The translations under genes were made by a program, and so were the position numbers. 5,782 nucleotides of DNA from Actinomycetes bacterium (GTDB lineage: Bacteria; Actinomycetota; Actinomycetes; Actinomycetales; Cellulomonadaceae). Shown one piece after another: positions 1 to 5,326 of the stretch; positions within the stretch are counted from its first letter, which is position 1; each line of letters begins with the position of its first letter. The stretch spans positions 1-5,782 of the forward strand of contig JAEXEM010000241.1 in assembly GCA_023401045.1 (NCBI GenBank). Reading direction: 5' to 3'. The notes beneath the pieces are model-generated. The model was given only the letters and a program-made list of their open reading frames with translations. It did not search any database and had not been told where the DNA came from.

Positions 1-2811
1 CACCTGCGGCGCTCCTTCGGTGGTGCCTCCGGCACGGTCGGGGCGGCCGGTGGTGCGCTCGACGGCGACCTCACGGGCCGGATCGAGTCCGCGCGCGCCG
101 GCGGGACGGCGCTGCCGGCCCCCGTGCGCCGCCGCATGGAGGACGCGTTCGGCACGAACCTCGGGCACGTGCGCGTCCACACCGGCCCCGAGGCGGGGCG
201 GCTGTCGTCCGCGCTGTCGGCGGAGGCGTTCACCACGGGTGACGACATCTTCTTCGGCCCCGGCCGGTTCGCCCCGCACGACCCGGTGGGGGAGAAGGTC
301 CTCGCGCACGAGATCGCGCACGTCGTGCAGGAGACCGGGTCGCGCGCGGTGCGCCGGTTCTCCAACCCGTTCAAGAAGATCTTCGGCTCCAAGAAGAGCA
401 CGCCCCCCACGCCGGAGGAGCAGAAGGCGCAGGCGGTCAAGGAGAGCAAGCAGGCCGAGAAGGCCGAGCTGCAGGCCCTCGCCGCCGACCGGGCCAAGGG
501 CGTCGCCGGGCGTGCCGAGCTCCAGGACACGGTGAACGGCACGGGTCCCGGGACCGACCCGGGCAAGGACCTCGGCTCCTGGAAGCGCATGAACGGGCTG
601 TGGGCGCAGTTCGACAAGGCGCTCGCCTACGAGGTCCGCACGTACAACACGATCCTCCAGCGCAACCCCACGATCTCCCCGGCGGTCGCCGCGCAGGAGG
701 CGTACGACAGCACGTGGCACGGGAAGTTCGTCGAGCTCGAGGCGGTCCGGCCGCCGCGCGAGACCGCCGCCGAGCGGCTCATGGTCCAGGTCCGCGCGGC
801 CCGTCAGGACTCCCTCGCCCACGAGCAGGAGGTGCAGGCCGAGGACGACGCCATCGCCGAGTCGCGCCTCATGCCGACGGAGATCGAGGACGTCTACGAC
901 CGGATGGTCGCCGCAGCCGCCGCGCTCACCGCCGCCGACCCGGACCTGCACCCGCAGCTCGCGCGGGACCGGGCCGCCCGCCAGGTGCGCGAGGGCCTCG
1001 TCCCGAAGCTCGCCGGCCGCCTGCCGCTGCGCAACTCCCCGGTCGACCGCGAGGCGTGGTCCCGCGCCGAGGAGCGTGCCCCCGCGCTCGCGTCCCGCCG
1101 GGCCCGGCAGGGGGCGGCCGTCGCGTCCAACCTCGACAAGCTCGCGGGGTACGCGGACACCGCCGAGTCGGTCGGCAGCACCGCGCTCGGCGGCGTCGAG
1201 AAGGCCGGCGGCAAGATCGCCGACAAGTTCACCCCGAAGCTCAAGGACTCGCCCGGCGGCTCGGACGCCGACGTCCTGCCCGGCGGCGTCGGGGAGCTCG
1301 CCGACGCGGCGTCCCGCGCGAGCTGGCGCAAGAAGAACAACGTGAAGAGCGACGACGACTACGAGAAGCTCGCGGACGACCCGCTGAAGACCGGCGGTGG
1401 CAAGGCCAAGGAGGGCATCAGCACCGTCACCGGCATGCTCGGCGGGTTGCTCACCGCCGTGAAGGAGGCGTTCGCCGCGGCCCGCTCGGCGCGCGACGCC
1501 TGGAAGCAGAAGGACCCGTACGGCGCGCTGGCGGCGACGAAGTCCGGTGCCGCGAGCATCGGCGGGCTCGTCTCGGCCGCGAAGTCGACCGCCAACCTCG
1601 CCAAGCTCATCGACTCCGGGGTCGCCGGCGGCGTCGCCAAGGTCGTCCCCGGGCTCGACATCGCGGCCTCGGCCATCTCCATGGTGCAGGCCGTCACGGA
1701 CGTCGCCGTCGCCGGCATGCGCCAGCACGAGACGGACGTCGCGATGTTCGAGGCGCGGGCCGCCCGCACCGGACCCAAGGTCAACGTCATGGTGTGGCCG
1801 CTCATGAACGTCTCGCGCACCTACACGAAGAACCTCGAGAACACGACGTGGGCCCTCGGCTCGTCCGTCGCCGACCTCGGGCTGTCGATCGGCCAGGTCG
1901 CGTCCGGCGGCGGCTTCGGCATCCCCGCGGCGATCAAGGCGGCGAAGTCCGTCCTCGACGGCGTCCACTCCCTCGGGCACTTCATCGCCGACGAGGTGTT
2001 CGTCGTCCAGGCGCAGACCGCCGAGCGGGAGTCCGCCGTGCAGCACCTCGAGGGCGGTGCCGAGGCCGAGCTGCGCAAGCACCCGAAGGCCGCCGTCGAC
2101 GGCATCATCCTGCGCGCCGCCGCCGGTGACGCGGTCGCCCGCGCGTTCCTCGCGAACTACCGGATCGACGGCGAGCCGATCGGCCCCGAGATGCTCGACA
2201 AGATCCGGGTCAAGCCCGTGACCGCGCACGACCCGCGCCGCAAGAAGGCGACGACGGGCGGCGAGGAGGCCGCCGAGATGACGAGCGACGACGGCGCCCT
2301 CGCCGAGATCCGGGCCGCCGTGCTCGAGTCGATGGGCACCGACGCCGACCCGCAGACGGTCTACGAGCGGGCGCGCGAGGCGATGTCGAACGTCGTCGGC
2401 ACCGGCGCCGGGTTCGCCGACCGCTGGAACCGCTCCGGGGCGCTCGCCACGCAGCGCAACACGATGAAGGCCGGGGCCGAGGCGAACGGCGGCAAGGTCC
2501 GGGAGGACCGCGGCCTCTTCTGGCGCCTGCGCCAGACGCTCAAGGGCGAGGAGCACCTCGCCCGCAAGGAGCGCATGACGACCGTCCTCGCCGCGCACGG
2601 CGGTGCGGCACCCGTCGCCGGCCTCGTCGTCGGCACGGCCGTCCTCGCCCCGGACGCGACCCCGCCCGACTTCGCGGCCTTCATCGACTCGATCACCGTC
2701 GAGGACATCGAGGCCGAGCTCGCCATGACCCCGCAACGCAACTCCCCGGAGATGGTCGACGTGCTCCTCGAGCTCCTGCAGCGCAAGCTCACCGAGGCGG
2801 CGACCCCGTGA
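1..2811 (+). CDS. DUF4157 (eCIS core domain) large protein, 5' end outside window
   Basis: The frame is open from base 1 to the TGA at 2809-2811, giving 936 residues in the window (numbered here from base 1). The true start lies to the left, because conserved DUF4157 sequence begins before the first usable internal GTG at 124. The DUF4157 domain covers about residues 24-112: RRRMEDAFG near 43-51, HVRVHT at 56-61, AFTTGDDIFF at 76-85, and the zinc-type HEIAH motif at 103-107. DUF4157 is a predicted metallopeptidase-like domain common in eCIS loci and secreted polymorphic toxins. A charged Lys/Glu/Ala linker follows (about 118-166), then long Ala-rich helical sequence. Gly/Ala-rich hydrophobic stretches lie at about 472-573 and 611-667, and the C-terminal tail is acidic and leucine-rich. 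I recognise no catalytic toxin domain after DUF4157. The protein could be a delivered effector, a particle component or a processing protease. The family call is firm; the role is inferred. The stop overlaps the next gene, implying co-translation. Confidence 0.88.
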   Translation, partial: HLRRSFGGASGTVGAAGGALDGDLTGRIESARAGGTALPAPVRRRMEDAFGTNLGHVRVHTGPEAGRLSSALSAEAFTTGDDIFFGPGRFAPHDPVGEKVLAHEIAHVVQETGSRAVRRFSNPFKKIFGSKKSTPPTPEEQKAQAVKESKQAEKAELQALAADRAKGVAGRAELQDTVNGTGPGTDPGKDLGSWKRMNGLWAQFDKALAYEVRTYNTILQRNPTISPAVAAQEAYDSTWHGKFVELEAVRPPRETAAERLMVQVRAARQDSLAHEQEVQAEDDAIAESRLMPTEIEDVYDRMVAAAAALTAADPDLHPQLARDRAARQVREGLVPKLAGRLPLRNSPVDREAWSRAEERAPALASRRARQGAAVASNLDKLAGYADTAESVGSTALGGVEKAGGKIADKFTPKLKDSPGGSDADVLPGGVGELADAASRASWRKKNNVKSDDDYEKLADDPLKTGGGKAKEGISTVTGMLGGLLTAVKEAFAAARSARDAWKQKDPYGALAATKSGAASIGGLVSAAKSTANLAKLIDSGVAGGVAKVVPGLDIAASAISMVQAVTDVAVAGMRQHETDVAMFEARAARTGPKVNVMVWPLMNVSRTYTKNLENTTWALGSSVADLGLSIGQVASGGGFGIPAAIKAAKSVLDGVHSLGHFIADEVFVVQAQTAERESAVQHLEGGAEAELRKHPKAAVDGIILRAAAGDAVARAFLANYRIDGEPIGPEMLDKIRVKPVTAHDPRRKKATTGGEEAAEMTSDDGALAEIRAAVLESMGTDADPQTVYERAREAMSNVVGTGAGFADRWNRSGALATQRNTMKAGAEANGGKVREDRGLFWRLRQTLKGEEHLARKERMTTVLAAHGGAAPVAGLVVGTAVLAPDATPPDFAAFIDSITVEDIEAELAMTPQRNSPEMVDVLLELLQRKLTEAATP

Positions 2812-3332
2812 GGCGGCTGCTCACGCTCGTCGCCGAGGCGCTCGCGCCCGCACGGCCGGTGACGGTCGACGAGGAGGCCGGCACGCTCGACCTCACCTCG
2901 ACGCTGCCCGGCCCGCCGCTGCTCGTCCTCGTCCGCGAGGAGGCCGCGACGGTGACGTGCTACGCGCTGCTGCCGGTCGAGGTGCCCGCGGACCGCACGG
3001 CGGACGCCGTCGCGCTCGCGGGTGCGCTCAACGGCGGCTTCTTCACCGCGACGGTCGAGGTCGGCTCCCCGGCGGGCACCGTCGCGGTGCGCGCCTCGCT
3101 CGCCCTCGGGCCCCTCGTCCCTGCGCCGGACGGTCGTCCGGTGCTGCACGGCGACGTCCTCGGGGCGCTGCTCATGGCGGTCGTCGAGGACGTCGAGGAC
3201 ACGGCCGAGCGGGTCGTCGACGCGGTCGCCGACGTCGTCGCGGGGCGTCGCACCCCGGCCGACGCGGCGCGCGACGTGCGCACGGCGGACCTCGACGCGC
3301 TCGTCCGCGAGGTCGAGGGCCTGGGCGCCTGA
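2808..3332 (+). CDS. YbjN-like small acidic protein, possible partner of the DUF4157 protein
   Basis: This 174-residue protein starts at a GTG that overlaps the previous stop (GTGA, 2808-2811), a classic translational-coupling arrangement. Only a weak GAGG at 2794-2797 precedes it. The sequence reads as an alpha/beta protein: hydrophobic strands around residues 37-44 and 48-56, then LLPVEVPADR, a helix ending in ALNGGFF (about 73-79), and a strand pair around GSPAGTVAVRASL. A very acidic helical tail (VVEDVEDTAERVVDAV) follows. The order of hydrophobic strands, a 'VP..R' turn, a helix with a conserved LN and a 'G.V.VR..L' strand resembles YbjN-family proteins, whose fold is related to type III secretion chaperones. 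No signal peptide or membrane segment is visible, so a cytoplasmic location is likely. Tight coupling to the DUF4157 gene suggests binding or stabilising that product. The gene is certain; the YbjN assignment is moderate, made from sequence pattern only. Confidence 0.85.
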   Translation: MRRLLTLVAEALAPARPVTVDEEAGTLDLTSTLPGPPLLVLVREEAATVTCYALLPVEVPADRTADAVALAGALNGGFFTATVEVGSPAGTVAVRASLALGPLVPAPDGRPVLHGDVLGALLMAVVEDVEDTAERVVDAVADVVAGRRTPADAARDVRTADLDALVREVEGLGA

Positions 3333-3351
3333 CGCCTGCGGGGGCCTCAGG
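3328..3351. terminator. Possible bidirectional terminator hairpin between convergent genes
   Basis: An imperfect inverted repeat spans both stop codons: CCTGA (3328-3332) pairs with TCAGG (3347-3351). After one C/C mismatch, GCC (3334-3336) pairs with GGC (3343-3345), with a possible T/G wobble leaving a four-base loop. It lies exactly where transcripts from the two convergent operons meet, so it could end transcription in both directions. There is no T-run on either side, which is common in high-GC actinobacteria but leaves the call uncertain. Confidence 0.4.
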
Positions 3352-3736
3352 ACGTCTGCGTCCGGACCGTCCCGGCCATCGCCACCTGGACGACCCCGCC
3401 GTAGACGCACGTGCACATCGACCCCTGCGTGAGCACGGGCCGCCCGCCGACGGTCGTGCGCGGCGCCCCCGGCGTCCACGGCGTGCCCGTCGCGGGGATG
3501 CACGGCATCGGCGTGAGGACGCCGAGCGCCGCTGCGGTCGCGGCCGCGACCTGCGGGTTCGCGAGGGAGGCGCACATGCCGAACGTCGGGATGTTGACGA
3601 GCGGCGCGGAGTCGGTGATCGTCGCGACCGGCTTGCCCTCGACCATGACGCGCGGGGTCGGCAGTGCGACGAGCGTCGCCGGTGCCGCACCGAAGCTGCA
3701 CGTGAGCGTCGCGGTGGCGGTCGCGGGGGCGGGCAC
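3347..3736 (-). CDS. DUF4280 PAAR-like protein
   Basis: This 129-residue protein starts at the GTG at 3736-3734. The start is chosen because AGGAG (3746-3742) sits five bases upstream and the conserved family sequence begins right after it. DUF4280 hallmarks are visible in order: TLTCSFGAAP (10-19), ATITDSAPLVNIPTFGMC (38-55), SLANPQVAAATAAALGVLTP (57-76), MPCIPATGTPWTPGAP (77-92) and SMCTCVYGGVVQV (106-118). Cysteines stand at 13, 55, 79, 108 and 110; the C-x-C pair is typical of the family. DUF4280 proteins are PAAR-like, predicted to form a compact beta cone on the spike tip of contractile injection systems or to be fused to their effectors. This one is a stand-alone domain with no toxin extension. 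It is the second gene of an operon, 11 bases after the lipoprotein stop, and converges on the DUF4157 operon. The family call is strong; the spike-tip role is inferred from the family and context. Confidence 0.92.
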   Translation of the reverse strand: MPAPATATATLTCSFGAAPATLVALPTPRVMVEGKPVATITDSAPLVNIPTFGMCASLANPQVAAATAAALGVLTPMPCIPATGTPWTPGAPRTTVGGRPVLTQGSMCTCVYGGVVQVAMAGTVRTQTS

Positions 3737-3741
3737 GGCGG

Positions 3742-3746
3742 CTCCT
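3742..3746 (-). promoter_or_regulatory. Ribosome binding site of the DUF4280 gene
   Basis: AGGAG on the minus strand lies five bases before the GTG start at 3736. It begins just before the stop codon of the upstream lipoprotein gene has cleared (stop 3750-3748). This spacing decides the start within a frame that stays open well upstream, and suggests that translation of the two genes is linked. Confidence 0.7.
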
Positions 3747-3747
3747 C

Positions 3748-4212
3748 TCAGCGCCCGGTGCCGGCGACGGACGCGGTGAGCGTCTCGCCGGTCGTCGTCA
3801 CGAGGCAGGTGACGGTCGTGTCGCCGTCGGCCCAGCCCCGGGTCGAGGGCACGAGGTAGGTGAAGAAGAGGTCGGAGTCGCGGTAGTCGACCCCGACGTA
3901 GTCGGCGAACCGCTCGGCGCACGCACCGTCCGCGAACGCGCTGAGGGCGTCCGCGCCCGGGTAGGCCTCGGGGCCGTCGAGCGCGTCCGGCACGAGGGCG
4001 TAGACCTCCATCTCGTGCTCGGCGTCGCACGGCACGGTGCTCACCGCGGTGAGCTCGACCTGCGCCTCGGTGGGGGTGCGGACGCAGTCGCCGACCTCGA
4101 GCTCGAGGACGTCGGTGCTGCTCTGCTCGTCGCCGCCGAACCAGGCGCACCCGGTCAGCAGCAGGCACGCCGCCGGCACGAGCAGCGCGCGGGCGCGCGG
4201 GGGGCGGGGCAT
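3748..4212 (-). CDS. Lipoprotein with Septum_form-like four-cysteine domain
   Basis: This 154-residue protein starts at ATG 4212-4210, six bases after a full AGGAGG. The N-terminus is a lipoprotein signal peptide: Arg-rich head (RPPRARA), hydrophobic core LLVPAACLL, and lipobox LLTGC with Cys22 as the lipidation site. The mature protein should therefore sit on the outer face of the cytoplasmic membrane. After a short acidic spacer comes the domain: VGDCV (Cys43), VPCDAEHEMEVY (Cys62, His66), ACAERFADYVG (Cys98), then PSTRGWADGDTTVTC (Cys136). Four Cys outside the lipobox would allow two disulphides. This spacing resembles the actinobacterial Septum_form domain (PF13845), often found in small membrane or lipoprotein-anchored proteins and not proof of a role in septation. 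The gene leads the operon with the PAAR-like gene, so it may be a membrane-anchored accessory of that system, or merely adjacent. Lipoprotein call strong; domain fairly strong; function unknown. Confidence 0.88.
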   Translation of the reverse strand: MPRPPRARALLVPAACLLLTGCAWFGGDEQSSTDVLELEVGDCVRTPTEAQVELTAVSTVPCDAEHEMEVYALVPDALDGPEAYPGADALSAFADGACAERFADYVGVDYRDSDLFFTYLVPSTRGWADGDTTVTCLVTTTGETLTASVAGTGR

Positions 4213-4218
4213 GCGTGT

Positions 4219-4224
4219 CCTCCT
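4219..4224 (-). promoter_or_regulatory. Ribosome binding site of the lipoprotein gene
   Basis: A perfect AGGAGG on the minus strand lies six bases before the ATG at 4212. It fixes the start so that the signal peptide has a normal length, with the lipobox cysteine at residue 22. Confidence 0.8.
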
Positions 4225-4259
4225 GGTGGTGCGGCGCCGGTGGGTGCACCGGCCGTCGC

Positions 4260-4265
4260 AGGGTA
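4260..4265 (-). promoter_or_regulatory. Possible -10 element for the lipoprotein/DUF4280 operon
   Basis: TACCCT on the minus strand fits the actinobacterial TAnnnT -10 pattern and would start a leader of about 40 bases carrying the AGGAGG. No convincing -35 is seen at the proper spacing. The rest of the 132-base gap between the PPOX and lipoprotein genes (4213-4344) holds a GTTGCGCAAC palindrome (4298-4307) and a short hairpin, but no gene. Confidence 0.25.
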
Positions 4266-4309
4266 GGCAGTCGTCGGCCGCGCGGGCATCGGTAGTCGTT
4301 GCGCAACTC

Positions 4310-4323
4310 CGGGGACGACCCCG
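4310..4323 (-). terminator. Weak hairpin downstream of the PPOX gene
   Basis: CGGGG and CCCCG form a five-base-pair stem around a four-base loop, starting 22 bases after the PPOX stop. It has no T-run and is short for a terminator. It could end PPOX transcription before the same-strand lipoprotein gene or be chance in GC-rich sequence. Confidence 0.25.
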
Positions 4324-4344
4324 CGCGCCGGCCCGGTGGGCGGG

Positions 4345-4827
4345 TCAGCCCTGGGCGTCGAGACGCTCGGCGACGTCGGCCGGGAAGCCGCCGGTCGCCA
4401 CGGGTCCCCAGCGCTCCGGCGTGACCCGCACGAGGGCCTTGCCCTGCAGGCGCATGGCCGCGCGGTACTCGTCCCAGTCGGGGTGCTCGCCGGCGATGCA
4501 GCGGTAGTAGTCGACGAGCGCGTCCTCGGCCTCGGGCATGCGCAGCACCTCGGCGGTGCCGTCCACCTGCACGTAGGGCCCGTCCCACGTGTCGGAGAGG
4601 ACGCACACCGTCACCCGCGGGTCCCGCTCGGCGTTGCGCACCTTCGCGCGGTCCGGGTACGTCGAGATGACGATGCGGCCCTCGTCGTCGACGCCGCCGC
4701 TCACGGGGGACACCTGCGGGCGACCGTCGGCGCGGGTCGTGACGAGCAGCAGGTGGTGGCGCGGGCGGACGAACTCGAGCAGCCCGTCGAGGTCGACGGT
4801 CGTCGTCGTGGCGATGGTGCGGGGCAT
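4345..4827 (-). CDS. PPOX-class F420/FMN-dependent split-barrel protein (Rv1155-like)
   Basis: This 160-residue protein has the normal length for the Rv1155-like branch of the pyridoxamine 5'-phosphate oxidase split-barrel fold, which binds F420 or FMN and reduces or oxidises small substrates. Visible family features are LLLVTTRADGRPQVSPV (26-42), the barrel strand GRIVISTYPDRAKVRN (50-65) with Arg/Lys residues expected to hold the cofactor phosphate, ERDPRVTVCVL (67-77), and YVQVDGTAEVL (85-95). The C-terminal helix region contains HPDWDEY. It is a soluble cytoplasmic protein with no signal or membrane segment. The start at ATG 4827-4825 lacks a good ribosome binding site but has a TAGGGT just seven bases upstream, consistent with a leaderless message. 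It is divergent from the DUF2255 gene. The family is firm; F420 is favoured over FMN from the subfamily and an actinobacterial host, and the substrate is unknown. Confidence 0.92.
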   Translation of the reverse strand: MPRTIATTTTVDLDGLLEFVRPRHHLLLVTTRADGRPQVSPVSGGVDDEGRIVISTYPDRAKVRNAERDPRVTVCVLSDTWDGPYVQVDGTAEVLRMPEAEDALVDYYRCIAGEHPDWDEYRAAMRLQGKALVRVTPERWGPVATGGFPADVAERLDAQG

Positions 4828-4833
4828 GGGCCG

Positions 4834-4860
4834 ACCCTACGCGCGGCCCGCTGGAGTCGA
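4834..4860 (-). promoter_or_regulatory. Possible leaderless promoter of the PPOX gene
   Basis: On the minus strand TAGGGT (4839-4834) fits the TAnnnT -10 pattern and ends six bases before the ATG, placing the transcript start at or very near the start codon. TCGACT (4860-4855), 15 bases further upstream, matches four of six -35 consensus bases, though the spacer is short. The absence of a Shine-Dalgarno sequence before this ATG supports a leaderless message. Confidence 0.4.
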
Positions 4861-4862
4861 GG

Positions 4863-4889
4863 GTGGCGCGCGGGCGTGCCGCCCGCCAC
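4863..4889. repeat. Imperfect inverted repeat in the divergent intergenic region
   Basis: GTGGCGCGCGG (4863-4873) and CCGCCCGCCAC (4879-4889) are inverted copies matching at 10 of 11 positions around a five-base centre. The repeat lies between the PPOX -35 region and the DUF2255 ribosome binding site. It could be an operator for a dimeric regulator acting on both genes, or a hairpin in the DUF2255 leader. No known operator consensus was recognised. Confidence 0.45.
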
Positions 4890-4910
4890 GATGCAGGGAC
4901 CGGCGGATCG

Positions 4911-4916
4911 AGGAGG
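4911..4916 (+). promoter_or_regulatory. Ribosome binding site of the DUF2255 gene
   Basis: AGGAGG lies four bases before the GTG at 4921, slightly close but the only strong site here. It selects this GTG as start although the frame stays open for almost 600 bases upstream, where it runs antisense to the PPOX gene. No clear -10 element for this gene was found in 4828-4910. Confidence 0.7.
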
Positions 4917-4920
4917 CACC

Positions 4921-5316
4921 GTGACGACGTGGGACCCCGACCAGCTCGACCGGCTCGGCGACGCCGAGGAGGTGGAGGTCTCGTCGTACCGGCCCGACGG
5001 GTCGCTCCGGCCGTTCACGACGATCTGGTGCGCGCGCCTCGGCGACGACCTCTACGTGCGGTCCGCCTACGGCCCGGACAACGGCTGGTTCCGCCGGGCC
5101 CGTGCCTCCGGGCACGGCCGCGTCCGCGCGGGTGACGACGACGTCGAGGTGCGCTACGAGCCGGCACCGCACGACGTGCACGACGCCCTCGACGCGGCGT
5201 ACCACGCGAAGTACGACAGCCACGGCCCGCAGATCGTCGGGACGGTCGTCGGCCCGCAGGTCGTCGACGTCACGCTGCGGCTCGTGCCGACGGGCGGCGG
5301 CGGCTCCGGCAGGTGA
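4921..5316 (+). CDS. DUF2255 family protein
   Basis: This 131-residue soluble protein starts at GTG 4921 after AGGAGG. Family features are visible through the chain: the N-terminal W-x-x-x-x-L-D-x-L segment, VEVSSYRPDGSLRPFTTIW (20-38), GDDLYVRSAYGPDNGWFRRA (43-62), a glycine-rich turn then VEVRYEP, and the C-terminal AAYHAKYD (about 95-102) followed by VDVTLRLVP. DUF2255 proteins are short actinobacterial proteins whose strand pattern resembles small split-barrel or nitroreductase-like folds; no reaction is established that I know of. It is divergent from a PPOX split-barrel gene and 10 bases upstream of a DUF1275 membrane protein, so it probably leads a two-gene operon. The C-terminal GGGGSGR tail is low-complexity and likely disordered. 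The family call is good; the function is unknown. Confidence 0.87.
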   Translation: MTTWDPDQLDRLGDAEEVEVSSYRPDGSLRPFTTIWCARLGDDLYVRSAYGPDNGWFRRARASGHGRVRAGDDDVEVRYEPAPHDVHDALDAAYHAKYDSHGPQIVGTVVGPQVVDVTLRLVPTGGGGSGR

Positions 5317-5326
5317 CGATGACGAG

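Noticed and set aside
2361..3701. Long minus-strand open frame across the DUF4157 tail, YbjN-like and DUF4280 genes
   Set aside because: The translation is Arg/Asp/His-rich low-complexity sequence typical of the wrong frame in high-GC DNA, and it overlaps three genes with recognisable families.
1028..4320. Three near-copies of a CGCAACTCC-type word (about 1030, 2737 and 4302)
   Set aside because: Two encode RNSP within the DUF4157 protein at unrelated positions and the third is intergenic with different flanks; no regular spacing, so chance or codon preference is enough.
3739..4606. Upstream extension of the DUF4280 frame through the lipoprotein gene
   Set aside because: It is an Arg-rich shadow; the conserved domain begins at the GTG at 3736, which has its own ribosome binding site.
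4336..4920. Upstream in-frame extension of the DUF2255 gene
   Set aside because: The frame is open but runs antisense to the well-supported PPOX gene, and AGGAGG at 4911 marks the GTG at 4921 as start.
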